A DNA stretch of 64,000 nt from an uncultured Cellulophaga sp. (GTDB lineage Bacteria; Bacteroidota; Bacteroidia; Flavobacteriales; Flavobacteriaceae): NCBI GenBank assembly GCA_947496695.1, contig CANMEI010000003.1, positions 62,001-126,000 of the forward strand, read 5' to 3'. Below, piece after piece: positions 16,501-25,166 of the stretch. The notes beneath the pieces were generated by a model. The model was given only the letters and a program-made list of their open reading frames with translations, had not been told where the DNA came from and did no database searches. The number at the start of each line of letters is the position of its first letter. The stretch's first letter is position 1. Position numbers and translations under genes: made by a program.

Positions 16501-16783
16501 TACTGGCGGATATTCGCCTGATGCTCAATTGGTATATGATGCATCTTATGTGAAATTAAGAGAAGTAACAATTGGTTATAGTCTTCCAAAAATGCTGTTA
16601 GAGAAATCTAAGATCAATGCTATAAATGTTGGCTTGACAGGTAGAAACTTATGGATAATACACAAAAACTTACCATATAGTGATCCTGAGTACAATGCTA
16701 GTTCAGGTAACTCAAGAGGTATTCAAAATGGAGCATTACCATCTACCAAAGATGTGAGTTTAAACATTACTGTTAAATTTTAA
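13550..16783 (+). CDS. SusC/RagA family TonB-dependent outer-membrane transporter (orphan pair)
   Basis: 1077 residues. A signal peptide (1-20) is followed by a carboxypeptidase-regulatory-like domain (about 22-100; GTVSDQNGLPLPGSSILIKG), the TonB-box region EVVVTALGIKRE, a plug domain (about 118-235; LSGRVAGLDV, VLRGSNSFS, VVDGIPIS), and a 22-strand barrel ending SLNITVKF. It imports a ligand captured by the SusD-like lipoprotein encoded one base after its stop. No glycosidase or peptidase is adjacent, so the substrate is unknown. The LGIKREKKSLGYSVQEV subtype is common in marine Flavobacteriaceae. Confidence 0.95.
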   Translation: MRIKYLLFLKIFLLSLIIHGQEKTISGTVSDQNGLPLPGSSILIKGSSTGTQTDFDGNYTINAKQGDILVFSYIGQKPVEKTVGVSTKIDVTLLEDAQALDEVVVTALGIKREKKSLGYSVQEVKGDAVNNAKEQSFISSLSGRVAGLDVKKSNSIGGSVNVVLRGSNSFSNNNQALFVVDGIPISNTNYNDSDQTSGSGGYDYGNAASDINPDDIESISVLKGATASALYGSDASNGVILITTKKGKNTKGLGVTISHTTTLSHYDGSTFPEYQNEYGAGYSSEYGTNGDSYFYDTDVNGDGLVDLLAPVEQDASFGAAFDENLSVYQWDALYPQLDTYLQPSAWTAAENGPATIFNTGVSNVLNVSLEGASDNGTFRFSYTNDDRTGILPNSEIKKDLVSFAGSTQLSDKFKVSAKGTYTRVSGRGRYGTGYDSGNVVQMLRQWFQTNVDLEDQKNAYFATGENITWNPNAVDDLTPHYFDNPYFTLYENYETDLRNRFYGKVQFDYDVNDWISATARFGADAYNDLIEERKNIGSVDQSYYSKTNRQYEQYNYDFLLKFNKNFNDNFTFNGLLGASAQTKQYNSTATETNGGLVIEGLYALSNSTSSLSPSTESDWLTKKYGYYAQASIGYKSFLYLDATYRYDTSSTLPEENNGYSYPSISTSFVFSNVAKLDWLDFGKLRFSYAEVSGDASAYQVNNTVSAADPFGSTSLYYVSDYANNADLKPESTQEYEIGLETKFLNNRLGLEASLYKKNTIDQLVSAQVSSATGFNYAYVNAGEMENKGIELTLTGTPVRTDNFEWNVNVNWSKNKNRVISLNGDTQNLLIYSAWSTAVNAKVGEAYGSITGTNYQFSDNGERIVGSDGKYLVTTSSNEVIGNIQSDWIGGVYNGFKYKNLNFGFLIDVQQGGDIVSYDMGFGSATGLYAETAGLNELGNPIRDAVADGGGVLLDGVLEDGSVNDIRADASTYTTPFGYYGGSDDTGGYSPDAQLVYDASYVKLREVTIGYSLPKMLLEKSKINAINVGLTGRNLWIIHKNLPYSDPEYNASSGNSRGIQNGALPSTKDVSLNITVKF

Positions 16784-18247
16784 ATGAAAAAAATGAAAAA
16801 TATAATATTTGTAATAGGTAGTATTTTATTACTAACCTCTTGTAATGAAGATCTTGAGGACTACAATGTAGATCCTAAAAACCCAGAATCTGTAGATGCC
16901 GCATATTTATTTTCATATGCCCAATACAATCTTGCTAAACAATTTGGTGACATAGATTACGGTAGTAATGTTGGTAGAATATGGTCAAATTTCACAACTC
17001 AAACAACCTATATTCAAGAATCACAATATGATGCTTCGAATAGAGATATTGGTGGAACTATATTCGATAATATTTATACAGAAAATTTATATGAATTAAA
17101 AACAGCAAAAGAAACACTCAGATCTGATGATGTATCAGAAGCTGAAGAGCCAATAAGAGATAATAAATTAGCTTTAATTAAAATTTTAGAAGTATTCTCT
17201 TATCAATATTTAGTAGATAATATGGGAGATGTTCCATTTACAGAAGCGCTAGATATAAACAATTCAAGTCCAGCTTACGATGATTCTGAATTTATTTATG
17301 AAGCGATTGCAGACAGCTTATCTAATGCAATTACTTTATTAGATGTAAGTAGCACTTCTTTTGGCGATAATGATTTAATCTATTATGATGATTTAGCAAA
17401 ATGGAAAAAATTTGCTCATTCTTTACAATTAAAATTAGGTATTAGGTTATCTAAATATGACTCTACTAAAGCTCAAGCGTTAATTTCAGCAGCTATAGCC
17501 GGAGGTGTTTTTGATAGCAATGATGACAACCCTGAATTTGTTTACTCTGGCACACAACCTTATGTTAACCCTGTTTATGATTATTTTGTGGTTGATTCTA
17601 GAAATACAGATTTTGTTGCCACCGAAAACTTTTTAGAATTATTAACAGGATTAAATGACACTAGAGTAAATGTTTTCTATGATGACAACTTAAATACCGA
17701 AGATGAAGATGGTGACGAAGTTGTAAACCCTATGATTGGAGGAGTTTATGGTGCAACTGGTAATGCATATAATACCTTAACTCATTTAAATCCTGATTTT
17801 ACAGATGATTCAGTATATCCAACTACATTAATGGAATATTCTACAGTTTGTTTTGAAATGGCAGAGGCTATTGAAAGAGGTTTAGCAACAGGAAGTGCTG
17901 AAGAATATTATAACAATGGAGTTACTGCATCTTTTGATGCTTTAGGTTTATCAAGTGATGCTGCTGCTTATTTAATAGCAAACCCATATGATTCTTCTAA
18001 TTTTGAAGAATCAATTGGAATACAAAAGTATATTTCTTTATTCCATAATGGTCATGAAGCATGGACAGAATCTAGAAGATTGGGCTATCCAGTTTTAGCT
18101 ACTGCTGCTTCTAATGGTGTTGAAAATCCTAAAAGATTAATATATCCAAGCGATGAACCCTTAATCAATGAAGCAAATTACAATGAAGCATCTTCTAACA
18201 TGGGTGGTGATCTTGCTACCTCTCCTATTTTCTGGGATGTTGATTAA
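16784..18247 (+). CDS. SusD/RagB-type nutrient-binding lipoprotein (SusD-like 2 type)
   Basis: 487 residues with a lipoprotein signal (LLTSC, Cys20 from the first ATG). The opening DYNVDPKNPESVDAAYLFSYAQ and the four TPR-like helix pairs in the middle fit the SusD-like family that partners TonB-dependent SusC transporters of this subtype. It closes the barrel as a hinged lid and supplies ligand. The ATG immediately follows the susC stop, so the two are translationally coupled; ATG at 16793 is an alternative start. A strong terminator lies 60 bases downstream, closing a two-gene operon. Confidence 0.93.
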   Translation: MKKMKNIIFVIGSILLLTSCNEDLEDYNVDPKNPESVDAAYLFSYAQYNLAKQFGDIDYGSNVGRIWSNFTTQTTYIQESQYDASNRDIGGTIFDNIYTENLYELKTAKETLRSDDVSEAEEPIRDNKLALIKILEVFSYQYLVDNMGDVPFTEALDINNSSPAYDDSEFIYEAIADSLSNAITLLDVSSTSFGDNDLIYYDDLAKWKKFAHSLQLKLGIRLSKYDSTKAQALISAAIAGGVFDSNDDNPEFVYSGTQPYVNPVYDYFVVDSRNTDFVATENFLELLTGLNDTRVNVFYDDNLNTEDEDGDEVVNPMIGGVYGATGNAYNTLTHLNPDFTDDSVYPTTLMEYSTVCFEMAEAIERGLATGSAEEYYNNGVTASFDALGLSSDAAAYLIANPYDSSNFEESIGIQKYISLFHNGHEAWTESRRLGYPVLATAASNGVENPKRLIYPSDEPLINEANYNEASSNMGGDLATSPIFWDVD

Positions 18248-18307
18248 ATAAAATGTAGAATAATATAAATTGTCATTATATCTTGAATTAATTGACAGTT
18301 ATTATAC

Positions 18308-18342
18308 AAAACAGCCATGAATTATTTTATGGCTGTTTTTTT
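18308..18342 (+). terminator. Intrinsic terminator after the orphan SusC/SusD pair
   Basis: AAAACAGCCAT (18308-18318) pairs with ATGGCTGTTTT (18329-18339), followed by more T. Confidence 0.9.
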
Positions 18343-18390
18343 ATTTATAAATTTTCAGATAAGTAGTAAATGATTATCTAAATCGAACTA

Positions 18391-19170
18391 TTAAATCTTA
18401 TTTAAATATCCAATAACTGTATCATTAAAAATTTGAGGCTGTTCTACATTAACCACATGACCACAATTCTCCACAATAAACAATTCAGAGTTTTTATGTG
18501 AAGTAATAATTTTCTGTATTGCAGGTAAAAACAAATAATCTTCTCTACCCATCACATATAGTGTTGGAATTTTTATATCAACCATTCTAAAAAAACGAAG
18601 TAAAGGGTTAATCTCTGAGGTTAATTTAAACCACCTTATAAATTCTTTTTGATATAATTTTTTTGCTTCTCGCACAAAAAGAGATCTTGACTCTTTATGG
18701 TTTTTATTTGGCATAATAATAAATGCAAAAAAACTATACAACCATATATATGGCACTACAGATTTAAAGATAATTCCCAAGCGTATTAAAACCTGAGATC
18801 TTAAGTTTAATTTCATAATAGCACCACCCATTATCATGCTTTCCACACGATTTGGATATTTTTCTGCTAAATTTCTAATCAAAATAGTTCCTAGTGAAAT
18901 ACCCACAAAATGTGATTTTTCAATCTTTTCATGATCAATTACATGCAAAATATCATCTGTAATAAAATCAAAAGTATATTTATCACTAAAGGCATTCTTT
19001 AAGTTAACTTTAGAGTTTCCGTGCCCTCTTAAATCTAATAATAGAACATTAAAATGCTTTCTAAACTCTCTTACCTGCCTAAACCAAATTGTAGAGCTAC
19101 CTCCTGCTCCATGAACAAAAGTCACCCATTTTGAAGATGTTTTATGAATGTGTTTGGTATAACTTAACAA
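18391..19170 (-). CDS. Alpha/beta hydrolase
   Basis: 259 residues with a complete hydrolase set: oxyanion loop HGAGG (20-24), nucleophile elbow GISLG with Ser92, the acid in MGREDYLFLP and the histidine in NCGHVVNVEQP. A cap insertion (about 120-185) is hydrophobic and basic (LYSFFAFIIMPNKNHKESR), which may associate with membranes or accept lipid-like substrates. There is no signal peptide, so it is probably cytoplasmic. The start codon is TTG at 19170; no ATG is available before the catalytic core. The substrate is unknown. Confidence 0.88.
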   Translation of the reverse strand: MLSYTKHIHKTSSKWVTFVHGAGGSSTIWFRQVREFRKHFNVLLLDLRGHGNSKVNLKNAFSDKYTFDFITDDILHVIDHEKIEKSHFVGISLGTILIRNLAEKYPNRVESMIMGGAIMKLNLRSQVLIRLGIIFKSVVPYIWLYSFFAFIIMPNKNHKESRSLFVREAKKLYQKEFIRWFKLTSEINPLLRFFRMVDIKIPTLYVMGREDYLFLPAIQKIITSHKNSELFIVENCGHVVNVEQPQIFNDTVIGYLNKI

Positions 19171-19393
19171 GTATAGTTTTTTTGTAAATGTACTTTATTT
19201 TTTTTACACTAAAAAAACTCAGTTTTTTGTAGCTAAAGAACTATAGCTATATACCTTTTATCGATAAAAATAAGCAGTTTTATCTATTGTTAGATTAAAT
19301 AAAATCACAATAACTATTATTTAATTAGGTATATCGAATTTTGTAAGAAAATTATTAATTCTATAATAAATTCGTAAAAACTAAGACACAACC

Positions 19394-19585
19394 ATGGAAA
19401 ATCAATATTGCAAAGTAGGCTCTGTTAAACCAATGAATAATGAAGAGCAATCTATTGCTATAATAGAATATTTATATCAAAGTTTTACTGATAAATCTAG
19501 AAACCTTGAGTATGCTAATACTAAATTAGGAGAGTTCTTTAAATCGAAAGCACAAAAATTTGAAAAATTACTAAACGAGTTATAA
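19394..19585 (+). CDS. Small conserved hypothetical protein, 63 aa
   Basis: 63 residues, mostly helical and charged, with no signal or membrane segment. The protein begins MENQYCKVGSVKPMNN and ends KSKAQKFEKLLNEL. The ATG at 19394 follows about 220 bases of AT-rich DNA. The 3' end is convergent with pyrF, with one base between the stop codons. I do not recognise a family. Confidence 0.55.
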   Translation: MENQYCKVGSVKPMNNEEQSIAIIEYLYQSFTDKSRNLEYANTKLGEFFKSKAQKFEKLLNEL

Positions 19586-19586
19586 T

Positions 19587-20408
19587 TTAGAATCTATTAT
19601 TTAACTCAACAGCCATTTGTTGTTGTAATTTTATAGCACTTATTTTTGCATCTTCATCAAAGTTCTTTCCTTTTGATGAATAAATAATTCCTCTAGATGA
19701 GTTTACTAGTAAACCTACGGTATCTGTCATACCATATCTGCAAACTTCAGATAAGCTTCCTCCTTGTGCTCCAACACCAGGAACCAGTAGAAAGCTATTT
19801 GGTATAATTTTTCTAATATCTTCTAAAAAGGTAGCTTTAGTTGCCCCAACTACATACATTAAATTTTCTGAATTTTCATACGTTTTAGAGGTTTCTAACA
19901 CCTTTTTATAAAGCTCTTTGCCTTCTAAATCTTTAGTTTGAAAGTCATAAGCTCCTTCATTTGAAGTTAAAGCTAATAATATCGTATGTTTATCTTTAAA
20001 GGCTAAAAAAGGTTCAACTGAATCTTTACCCATATACGGTGCAATTGTTACAGAATCAAAACCTAAATCTTCAAAAAAAGCTTTTGCATACATTGTAGAC
20101 GTATTTCCTATATCACCACGCTTAGCATCTGCTATAGTATATAAATCTGGATAATTAGTATTTAAGTAATTGATCGTTTTTTCTAATGCTCGCCAACCTT
20201 TTATTCCATAAGCCTCATAAAAAGCAGTATTTGGCTTATATGCAACGCAATATTCATGCGTTGCATCAATAATAGCTTTATTAAAAGCAAAAATTGGATC
20301 TTCTTCTTTTAATAAATGCTCTGGAATTTTATTTAAGTCTACATCAAGTCCTACGCACAAAAATGATTTTTTTTCGTGAATTTGTGCTACTAAATGTTCT
20401 GTGGTCAT
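19587..20408 (-). CDS. pyrF: Orotidine 5'-phosphate decarboxylase
   Basis: 273 residues; makes UMP from OMP in pyrimidine synthesis. The catalytic array is DAKRGD (94-99) with Lys96 as proton donor. FLCVGLD near 17 and PGVGAQGG near 215 are the phosphate- and base-binding loops. The length and the SNEGAYDFQ segment fit the longer subfamily found in Bacteroidota, mycobacteria and the eukaryotic bifunctional enzymes. It follows prfA on the same strand after 57 bases and is probably co-transcribed with it. Confidence 0.96.
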   Translation of the reverse strand: MTTEHLVAQIHEKKSFLCVGLDVDLNKIPEHLLKEEDPIFAFNKAIIDATHEYCVAYKPNTAFYEAYGIKGWRALEKTINYLNTNYPDLYTIADAKRGDIGNTSTMYAKAFFEDLGFDSVTIAPYMGKDSVEPFLAFKDKHTILLALTSNEGAYDFQTKDLEGKELYKKVLETSKTYENSENLMYVVGATKATFLEDIRKIIPNSFLLVPGVGAQGGSLSEVCRYGMTDTVGLLVNSSRGIIYSSKGKNFDEDAKISAIKLQQQMAVELNNRF

Positions 20409-20465
20409 TATTTTAGTTTTATGATGCTAACTACTCTATTATAATAAGGTTAATAACTTTATATT

Positions 20466-21542
20466 TTAAAATATCTCAGAAGCTTCTTTAAGTTTCTCAG
20501 TATTCTCAACCATCATAAGTTCATTAATAATTTTTTGAATATCACCATTCATAATATTAGGCAAATCATATAATGTAAACCCTATTCTATGATCTGTAAC
20601 TCTACCTTGAGCGTAGTTATAAGTTCTAATTTTAGCTGAACGGTCACCACTACTTACTTGTGAGCTACGCTTAGCAGCATCTTCTTCTTGTTTTTTTGCT
20701 AACTCTTGATCGTATAAACGAGAACGCAATACTTTAAAGGCTTTTTCTTTGTTTTTATGCTGAGATTTTTGATCTTGACATTGAGCCACCAAACCTGTTG
20801 GAACGTGCGTTAAACGAACCGCTGAATACGTAGTGTTTACAGACTGACCACCTGGACCTGAAGAACAGAAAAAATCTATTCTTACATCTTTGGGTTCTAT
20901 TTGAACATCAAAATCTTCTGCCTCTGGTAAAACCATTACAGTTGCAGCACTAGTATGAACACGACCTTGAGTTTCTGTTTGTGGTACACGTTGTACACGG
21001 TGTACACCTGCTTCAAACTTTAAAGTTCCGTAAACATCTTCGCCGGTAACTTCAAACTGAATTTCTTTGTAACCACCACTAGTACCTTCACTTAAATCGA
21101 TAACATTGGTTTTCCACCCTTTAGAATCACAATATTTTGTATACATACGGAATAAGTCTCCCGCAAAAATACTAGCTTCATCTCCACCAGTTCCTGCACG
21201 CACCTCAACAACAACGTTTTTAGAATCTTCAGGATCCTTTGGTATAAGTAATAATTTAATTTCCTCTTCTAATTCAGGTAGTGCTGTTTTAGCCTCATCT
21301 AATTGCATTTTGGCCATTTCAACCATCTCTGAATCACTACCGTCATTTATAATTTCTTGAGCTTCTTCAATATTATTCGTGTACTCAATGTATATATCTC
21401 TCTTCGTTACAAGGTTACTTAAATCCTTGTATTCTTTATTTAATTGTACATAACGCTTCTGATCTGAAATAACATCAGGTTGAATAATCAAATCTGACAC
21501 CTCATCAAAACGTTGTTTTACTATATTTAACTTATCTAACAT
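20466..21542 (-). CDS. prfA: Peptide chain release factor 1
   Basis: 358 residues, the normal RF1 length. It reads UAA and UAG stop codons and triggers peptide release. GGQ at 231-233 lies in [10 protein letters not shown]. The stop-codon tripeptide is PQT at 187-189 ([14 protein letters not shown]), where many bacteria have PAT or PVT, so the middle residue is unusual but the position allows variation. A helical N-terminal domain (1-105) and C-terminal SQHKNKEKA are intact. Confidence 0.97.
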   Translation of the reverse strand: MLDKLNIVKQRFDEVSDLIIQPDVISDQKRYVQLNKEYKDLSNLVTKRDIYIEYTNNIEEAQEIINDGSDSEMVEMAKMQLDEAKTALPELEEEIKLLLIPKDPEDSKNVVVEVRAGTGGDEASIFAGDLFRMYTKYCDSKGWKTNVIDLSEGTSGGYKEIQFEVTGEDVYGTLKFEAGVHRVQRVPQTETQGRVHTSAATVMVLPEAEDFDVQIEPKDVRIDFFCSSGPGGQSVNTTYSAVRLTHVPTGLVAQCQDQKSQHKNKEKAFKVLRSRLYDQELAKKQEEDAAKRSSQVSSGDRSAKIRTYNYAQGRVTDHRIGFTLYDLPNIMNGDIQKIINELMMVENTEKLKEASEIF

Positions 21543-21562
21543 AATCGTGCTGACATTTTGTG

Positions 21563-21570
21563 CAAATTTA
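21563..21570 (-). promoter_or_regulatory. -7 box (TAAATTTG, minus strand) for prfA-pyrF
   Basis: An exact TAnnTTTG match on the minus strand, 21 bases before the prfA ATG. Confidence 0.55.
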
Positions 21571-21645
21571 CGATAAATACTCTCGAAATCATAGCGCTAT
21601 TTTTGGAAGCAATGTTTAGTCACAAAAAAGATTCTTTTATGCATA

Positions 21646-22917
21646 TTAACGCACAAAAGTAGTCCCGAAACTGAAAATATAGGAATCTAAGCCATCATTT
21701 CGGTCATATTTACTGAATCTAAAATCAATAGTTTTTAAACCAAAGGTCAATAATTTAGCAGTTGTAAATATGTCTTTATATCTAATTCCTAATCCGTATT
21801 GATGCGCATTAAACTTTGACAAATCATAATCTGAAGTGTAATATTCTAATGTAGAAAACGCTACTTCTTTTGCGTTAAAATGTTCAGAAGCTGATTGTGT
21901 ATAAAACCTATAATTAGGATACAGTGTAAATAAGCTTCCTAATTTCACAGGAACCTCAACACTTGCTGTATGTGCACTAATACCCCAATCATCTGTATAA
22001 TACCGATAATAACTTTTTACTATAAAAGTATCATTCAAATAATAATTTAAACGACCACCAATTGGCAATTTAAATCGAGAATCTGGTAGTTGCTCTACAT
22101 CATCTGCTAACTGAAAATCATCAATAAAAAAATCATCAACATCAGCAAAATATACTCTTTGAAAAGATGTACTCAATAATCCATTTTGAGTAACCAAATC
22201 AACAGATATAGACCCTTGTAAACGTTTGCTTAAAATTTGTGAAAAACCTAAAGATAATGAATACGTATTTCTATTTTCATTATCAAAAGCTATAAAATTA
22301 GGACTGTAAGTTCCTTCACCTTCTATTCTGCTATCAAAAAAACCACTATTTAATTCTACGGGGTATTGCGGGTTCCAAGTATCTAAATACACTTTTATAT
22401 TTGCTGAAAGCTCTGTATTTTTTTCATTAAACAAATAAGAATATCCAACACCAAACCCTATTGAAGAATAGTCATATTCCTTAGAAAAATAAGTATTCAC
22501 ATTCCATATTTTATTTCGATCGTCAGAGCTATGTTGATATGAAGGAGCTACATGTGTTAAAACATCAGATTGTGATGCACCAGATGATGCTATATAAGGA
22601 GAAACTGTTGTTGTAAAATCGCCATCTAACGGGTTAATATTACTAGATGATGCAGAAGAATATGCAGAAATACCTACATCTACAGTTAACACATCATCTT
22701 CGTTTATAGGCAAACGAACCAATAGTGTTGCTGTTGAGTTATCAAGCTCCTCTGAACCTTCGCCACCGGTAACCGCAGCATGCTCACCATCTTGATTATA
22801 ATAACTGAATAAAGCATCAATTTCTGTAGATTCTAAAACACGTTTTTTATACGAGGTTTCTTGTGCTACTGTTAATAATGATGACAATAAAAAAATTATA
22901 GAAAGTATTTTTTTCAA
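21646..22917 (-). CDS. DUF3570 outer-membrane beta-barrel-like protein
   Basis: 423 residues with a signal peptide (1-18, cleavage after TVA-Q). The opening YKKRVLESTEIDALFSYYNQDG matches DUF3570, as does the alternating-strand body ending in SFGTTFVR. DUF3570 genes regularly occur with DUF4266 and apbE, as here. Residues 112-115 are SGAS, in a loop IASSGASQSD. That resembles the Ser/Thr-Gly-Ala-Thr/Ser core that ApbE flavinylates, so this protein or a partner may carry covalent FMN; this is inference. The start codon is TTG. It is the last gene of the redox cluster. Confidence 0.88.
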   Translation of the reverse strand: MKKILSIIFLLSSLLTVAQETSYKKRVLESTEIDALFSYYNQDGEHAAVTGGEGSEELDNSTATLLVRLPINEDDVLTVDVGISAYSSASSSNINPLDGDFTTTVSPYIASSGASQSDVLTHVAPSYQHSSDDRNKIWNVNTYFSKEYDYSSIGFGVGYSYLFNEKNTELSANIKVYLDTWNPQYPVELNSGFFDSRIEGEGTYSPNFIAFDNENRNTYSLSLGFSQILSKRLQGSISVDLVTQNGLLSTSFQRVYFADVDDFFIDDFQLADDVEQLPDSRFKLPIGGRLNYYLNDTFIVKSYYRYYTDDWGISAHTASVEVPVKLGSLFTLYPNYRFYTQSASEHFNAKEVAFSTLEYYTSDYDLSKFNAHQYGLGIRYKDIFTTAKLLTFGLKTIDFRFSKYDRNDGLDSYIFSFGTTFVR

Positions 22918-22954
22918 AGAATTTTTCTTTTGAATTCGCTATTGATTAAATATT

Positions 22955-23164
22955 TTAGTTACAACCACAACCGCCACCAGTCTTACCTCCATTTGCTCCC
23001 GCTGAACCTTCTCTATATACTTGAAAATTAGTTTCAGACTGTTCTAAGTTTTTTGCTGAAAGCAACATATCTTCATCATTTAAATATACTTTATCATATT
23101 CTTTAACCGCAACACATGATGTACTACAGATAGTTAATAACAGTATAATTAATAATTTTTTCAT
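22955..23164 (-). CDS. DUF4266 small lipoprotein
   Basis: 69 residues. The lipobox CSTSC places lipidated Cys17. The mature peptide ends GANGGKTGGGCGCN, with Cys66 and Cys68 in a glycine-rich tail. That is the DUF4266 signature, in which the tail is the best-conserved part. Cysteines at a flexible glycine tail suggest a metal, disulfide or thioether site; no function is established. It lies between apbE and DUF3570 on the same strand, with gaps of about 40 bases, and is surely part of the cluster. Confidence 0.9.
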   Translation of the reverse strand: MKKLLIILLLTICSTSCVAVKEYDKVYLNDEDMLLSAKNLEQSETNFQVYREGSAGANGGKTGGGCGCN

Positions 23165-23206
23165 TGGAACAAATTATAAATACAAAACATTGATTACATC
23201 CTAAAA

Positions 23207-24202
23207 CTACTCATTTTTAGTGAATTTTATGCCTTCACTTTTGTAAATTTCGTTGTTTGAATCTACAATAATAACCTCCGTACCTTTTAGCTGATTAATA
23301 AATGACAAACCAGTTTCTTTACCCATTATAAAAACTGCCGTTGCCAAAGCATCACAAAGCTCTGCACTTTTTGAAAAAATAGAAACACTATTAATCCCTT
23401 TTGTTGGGTAGCCTGTTCTTGGATCTATAATATGTGAATATTTTTCACCTTTACAAATAATAAACTTTTCGTAATTGCCTGAAGTAGCTACTGAAGAATT
23501 AACAATAGGCAACCATGAAAAAACTTTTTCTTTATCTAAAGGGTTAGATATGCCTACAATCCATTTTTCACCTGTAGCCTGTTTTCCCCAAGCAGATAAA
23601 TCACCCGATGCATTTATAATACCTGCAAAAATATTTTTAGATTTCATCAAAGCTTTTGCTTTATCAGCCGCATAGCCTTTACCAATAGCTCCAAAGCCAA
23701 TTTTCATCCCTTTATTTTTCAAAAAAACAGTAGAAGCTTCTTGATCTAAAACAATATTCTTGTAACCAACTTTCTGTACGGACTCTTCCATTTCTGAAGC
23801 AGTAGGAATGTTTTTCATAGTCCCGTCAAACTTCCAGATTTTATCCATTGAAGCATAGGTAATATCAAAAGCTCCATCTGATATTTCTGAAATTTTAATA
23901 CTCCTTTCTATTAACAAGAATAATTCTTCGCTAATTTTCACAGGTTTTAATCCTGCATTTTTATTTATTTGTGAAGTTTCAGAATTAGGATCCCAAGAAG
24001 AAATTATTTTTTCTATTCTATTAATTTCAGCAACAGCTTCTAATATGTATTGATTTGCTTTTTCTTCATTTTCATCAACAATGGTAATATCAAACCGAGA
24101 GCCCATTAATTTCATAGATTTCATTACAGTTACATATTTGTTCTGCTGACTATGAATATTTAATGAAAAAAAAAGTATTGCTAGGGGGATAATTTTTTTC
24201 AA
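23207..24202 (-). CDS. apbE: FAD:protein FMN transferase
   Basis: 331 residues. ApbE attaches FMN through a phosphoester bond to a Thr or Ser of exported proteins. It has a signal peptide (1-18). Key segments are present: LMGSRFDITI near 33, FGAIGKGYAADKA near 170, NASGDLSAWG near 197, SHIIDPRTGYPT near 257 and DALATAVFIMG near 287. The start is TTG at 24202, overlapping the TGA stop of the thioredoxin gene in TTGA, so translation is coupled. No classical FMN-binding domain protein is encoded nearby; DUF3570 is the best candidate acceptor in the cluster. Confidence 0.95.
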   Translation of the reverse strand: MKKIIPLAILFFSLNIHSQQNKYVTVMKSMKLMGSRFDITIVDENEEKANQYILEAVAEINRIEKIISSWDPNSETSQINKNAGLKPVKISEELFLLIERSIKISEISDGAFDITYASMDKIWKFDGTMKNIPTASEMEESVQKVGYKNIVLDQEASTVFLKNKGMKIGFGAIGKGYAADKAKALMKSKNIFAGIINASGDLSAWGKQATGEKWIVGISNPLDKEKVFSWLPIVNSSVATSGNYEKFIICKGEKYSHIIDPRTGYPTKGINSVSIFSKSAELCDALATAVFIMGKETGLSFINQLKGTEVIIVDSNNEIYKSEGIKFTKNE

Positions 24203-24633
24203 TCTATAAATGCATTTAAGACTGCAATATAATCTTTAGGAATAACTTTTATATACCCTGTCTCCCCTAAAATTTCATTTTTTGAATTCAAAATTACCAC
24301 AAGTGGGTAATACCCTTTCGTATTGTATTTTTCTGCTAAAATTCTATTTTGTTTGGCAAGGTCTTCTGGTAGTTGATTTATTTTTTTTCTTGGAAAATCT
24401 GCTTTATACAATACATAATACTGATTAGCGTAGTATATAAACTCGTCAGATTGCCAAATTTCTCTATCTAATTTTATACAAGGCGCACACCAATCAGACC
24501 CCGAAAAAACAAGAATAATAGGTTTTGAGTTTTTTTGGGCATCTGTTACTGCTTCAGCATAAGTTTTATGCCAGTTTTGACTTGTTGCAATTACAGTACA
24601 GAATAGAAATGCAAATAGGAGTACTTTTTTCAT
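24199..24633 (-). CDS. Periplasmic thioredoxin-family protein
   Basis: 144 residues with a signal peptide (about 1-18), then a thioredoxin-like fold. The active site WCAPC has its cysteines at 49 and 52 (FSGSDWCAPCIKLDREIW). The cis-proline region is YNTKGYYPLVVILN. The GSDWCxPC form belongs to the thioredoxin_7/DsbD-gamma-like group, which reduces partner proteins in the periplasm. It is translationally coupled to apbE, so it may keep cysteines of DUF4266 or the Rieske protein reduced; that is inference. Confidence 0.9.
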   Translation of the reverse strand: MKKVLLFAFLFCTVIATSQNWHKTYAEAVTDAQKNSKPIILVFSGSDWCAPCIKLDREIWQSDEFIYYANQYYVLYKADFPRKKINQLPEDLAKQNRILAEKYNTKGYYPLVVILNSKNEILGETGYIKVIPKDYIAVLNAFID

Positions 24634-24666
24634 TTTGAAGTATCATATATGTTCTTAGTAGCTACT

Positions 24667-25125
24667 TTATGACTCGTAAACCCTTAATAAATCACCTTCA
24701 AGCAATTCTGTATTGTAAATTGTTAAAGGTTTTGCCTCATTTTCATCAACTTGATTTAATGGGGTACCATCTTGTCCAAATCGTGATCCATGAACTGAAC
24801 AATAATAAAAAGCTTCACCATCATCTGTTACAAAACGAACATCTTCGTTAGCTTCATGACTGCAAATTTGTGTAGCCGCTACATAGTCACCTTCTAAATT
24901 TCGGGCTACTACAACCAAGTTTTTAAGTATAAAACCACCGTTATCAGCTAAATTTGAAGCTTCTTCTGAATTCAAATCTATAGTAAAATCAATATTAGTT
25001 GGTGTTTCAACCTCATCATCTATCGTACTATCTCCACTATCAGAAGAACAACCGTGTAAGCAAGGGAAACTTACTGCAAATGCCGCACTCGCTCCTATTG
25101 TTTTTAAAAATGCCTTTCTATTCAT
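24667..25125 (-). CDS. Rieske [2Fe-2S] lipoprotein
   Basis: 152 residues. The N-terminus MNRKAFLKTIGASAAF is Tat-like but lacks twin arginine. A lipobox-like LHGC gives Cys26. The cluster ligands are visible: Cys88 and His90 in CSH, Cys109 and His112 in CSVH, followed by GSRFGQDGTPL. It is a small stand-alone Rieske electron carrier anchored in the membrane; no oxygenase or bc1 subunit is adjacent. It is first in a five-gene same-strand run with thioredoxin, apbE, DUF4266 and DUF3570, pointing to an extracytoplasmic electron pathway. Confidence 0.93.
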   Translation of the reverse strand: MNRKAFLKTIGASAAFAVSFPCLHGCSSDSGDSTIDDEVETPTNIDFTIDLNSEEASNLADNGGFILKNLVVVARNLEGDYVAATQICSHEANEDVRFVTDDGEAFYYCSVHGSRFGQDGTPLNQVDENEAKPLTIYNTELLEGDLLRVYES

Positions 25126-25126
25126 A

Positions 25127-25154
25127 ATCGTTGCTTATTTAAAGAAACAACGAT
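25127..25154. promoter_or_regulatory. Inverted repeat just upstream of the Rieske start codon
   Basis: ATCGTTG (25127-25133) and CAACGAT (25148-25154) form a 7-bp inverted repeat with a 14-base spacer, between the purM stop and the Rieske ATG. It could be an operator or a leader hairpin of the redox cluster. No T-run follows on the minus strand. Confidence 0.35.
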
Positions 25155-25166
25155 AAACAAAAAGTA

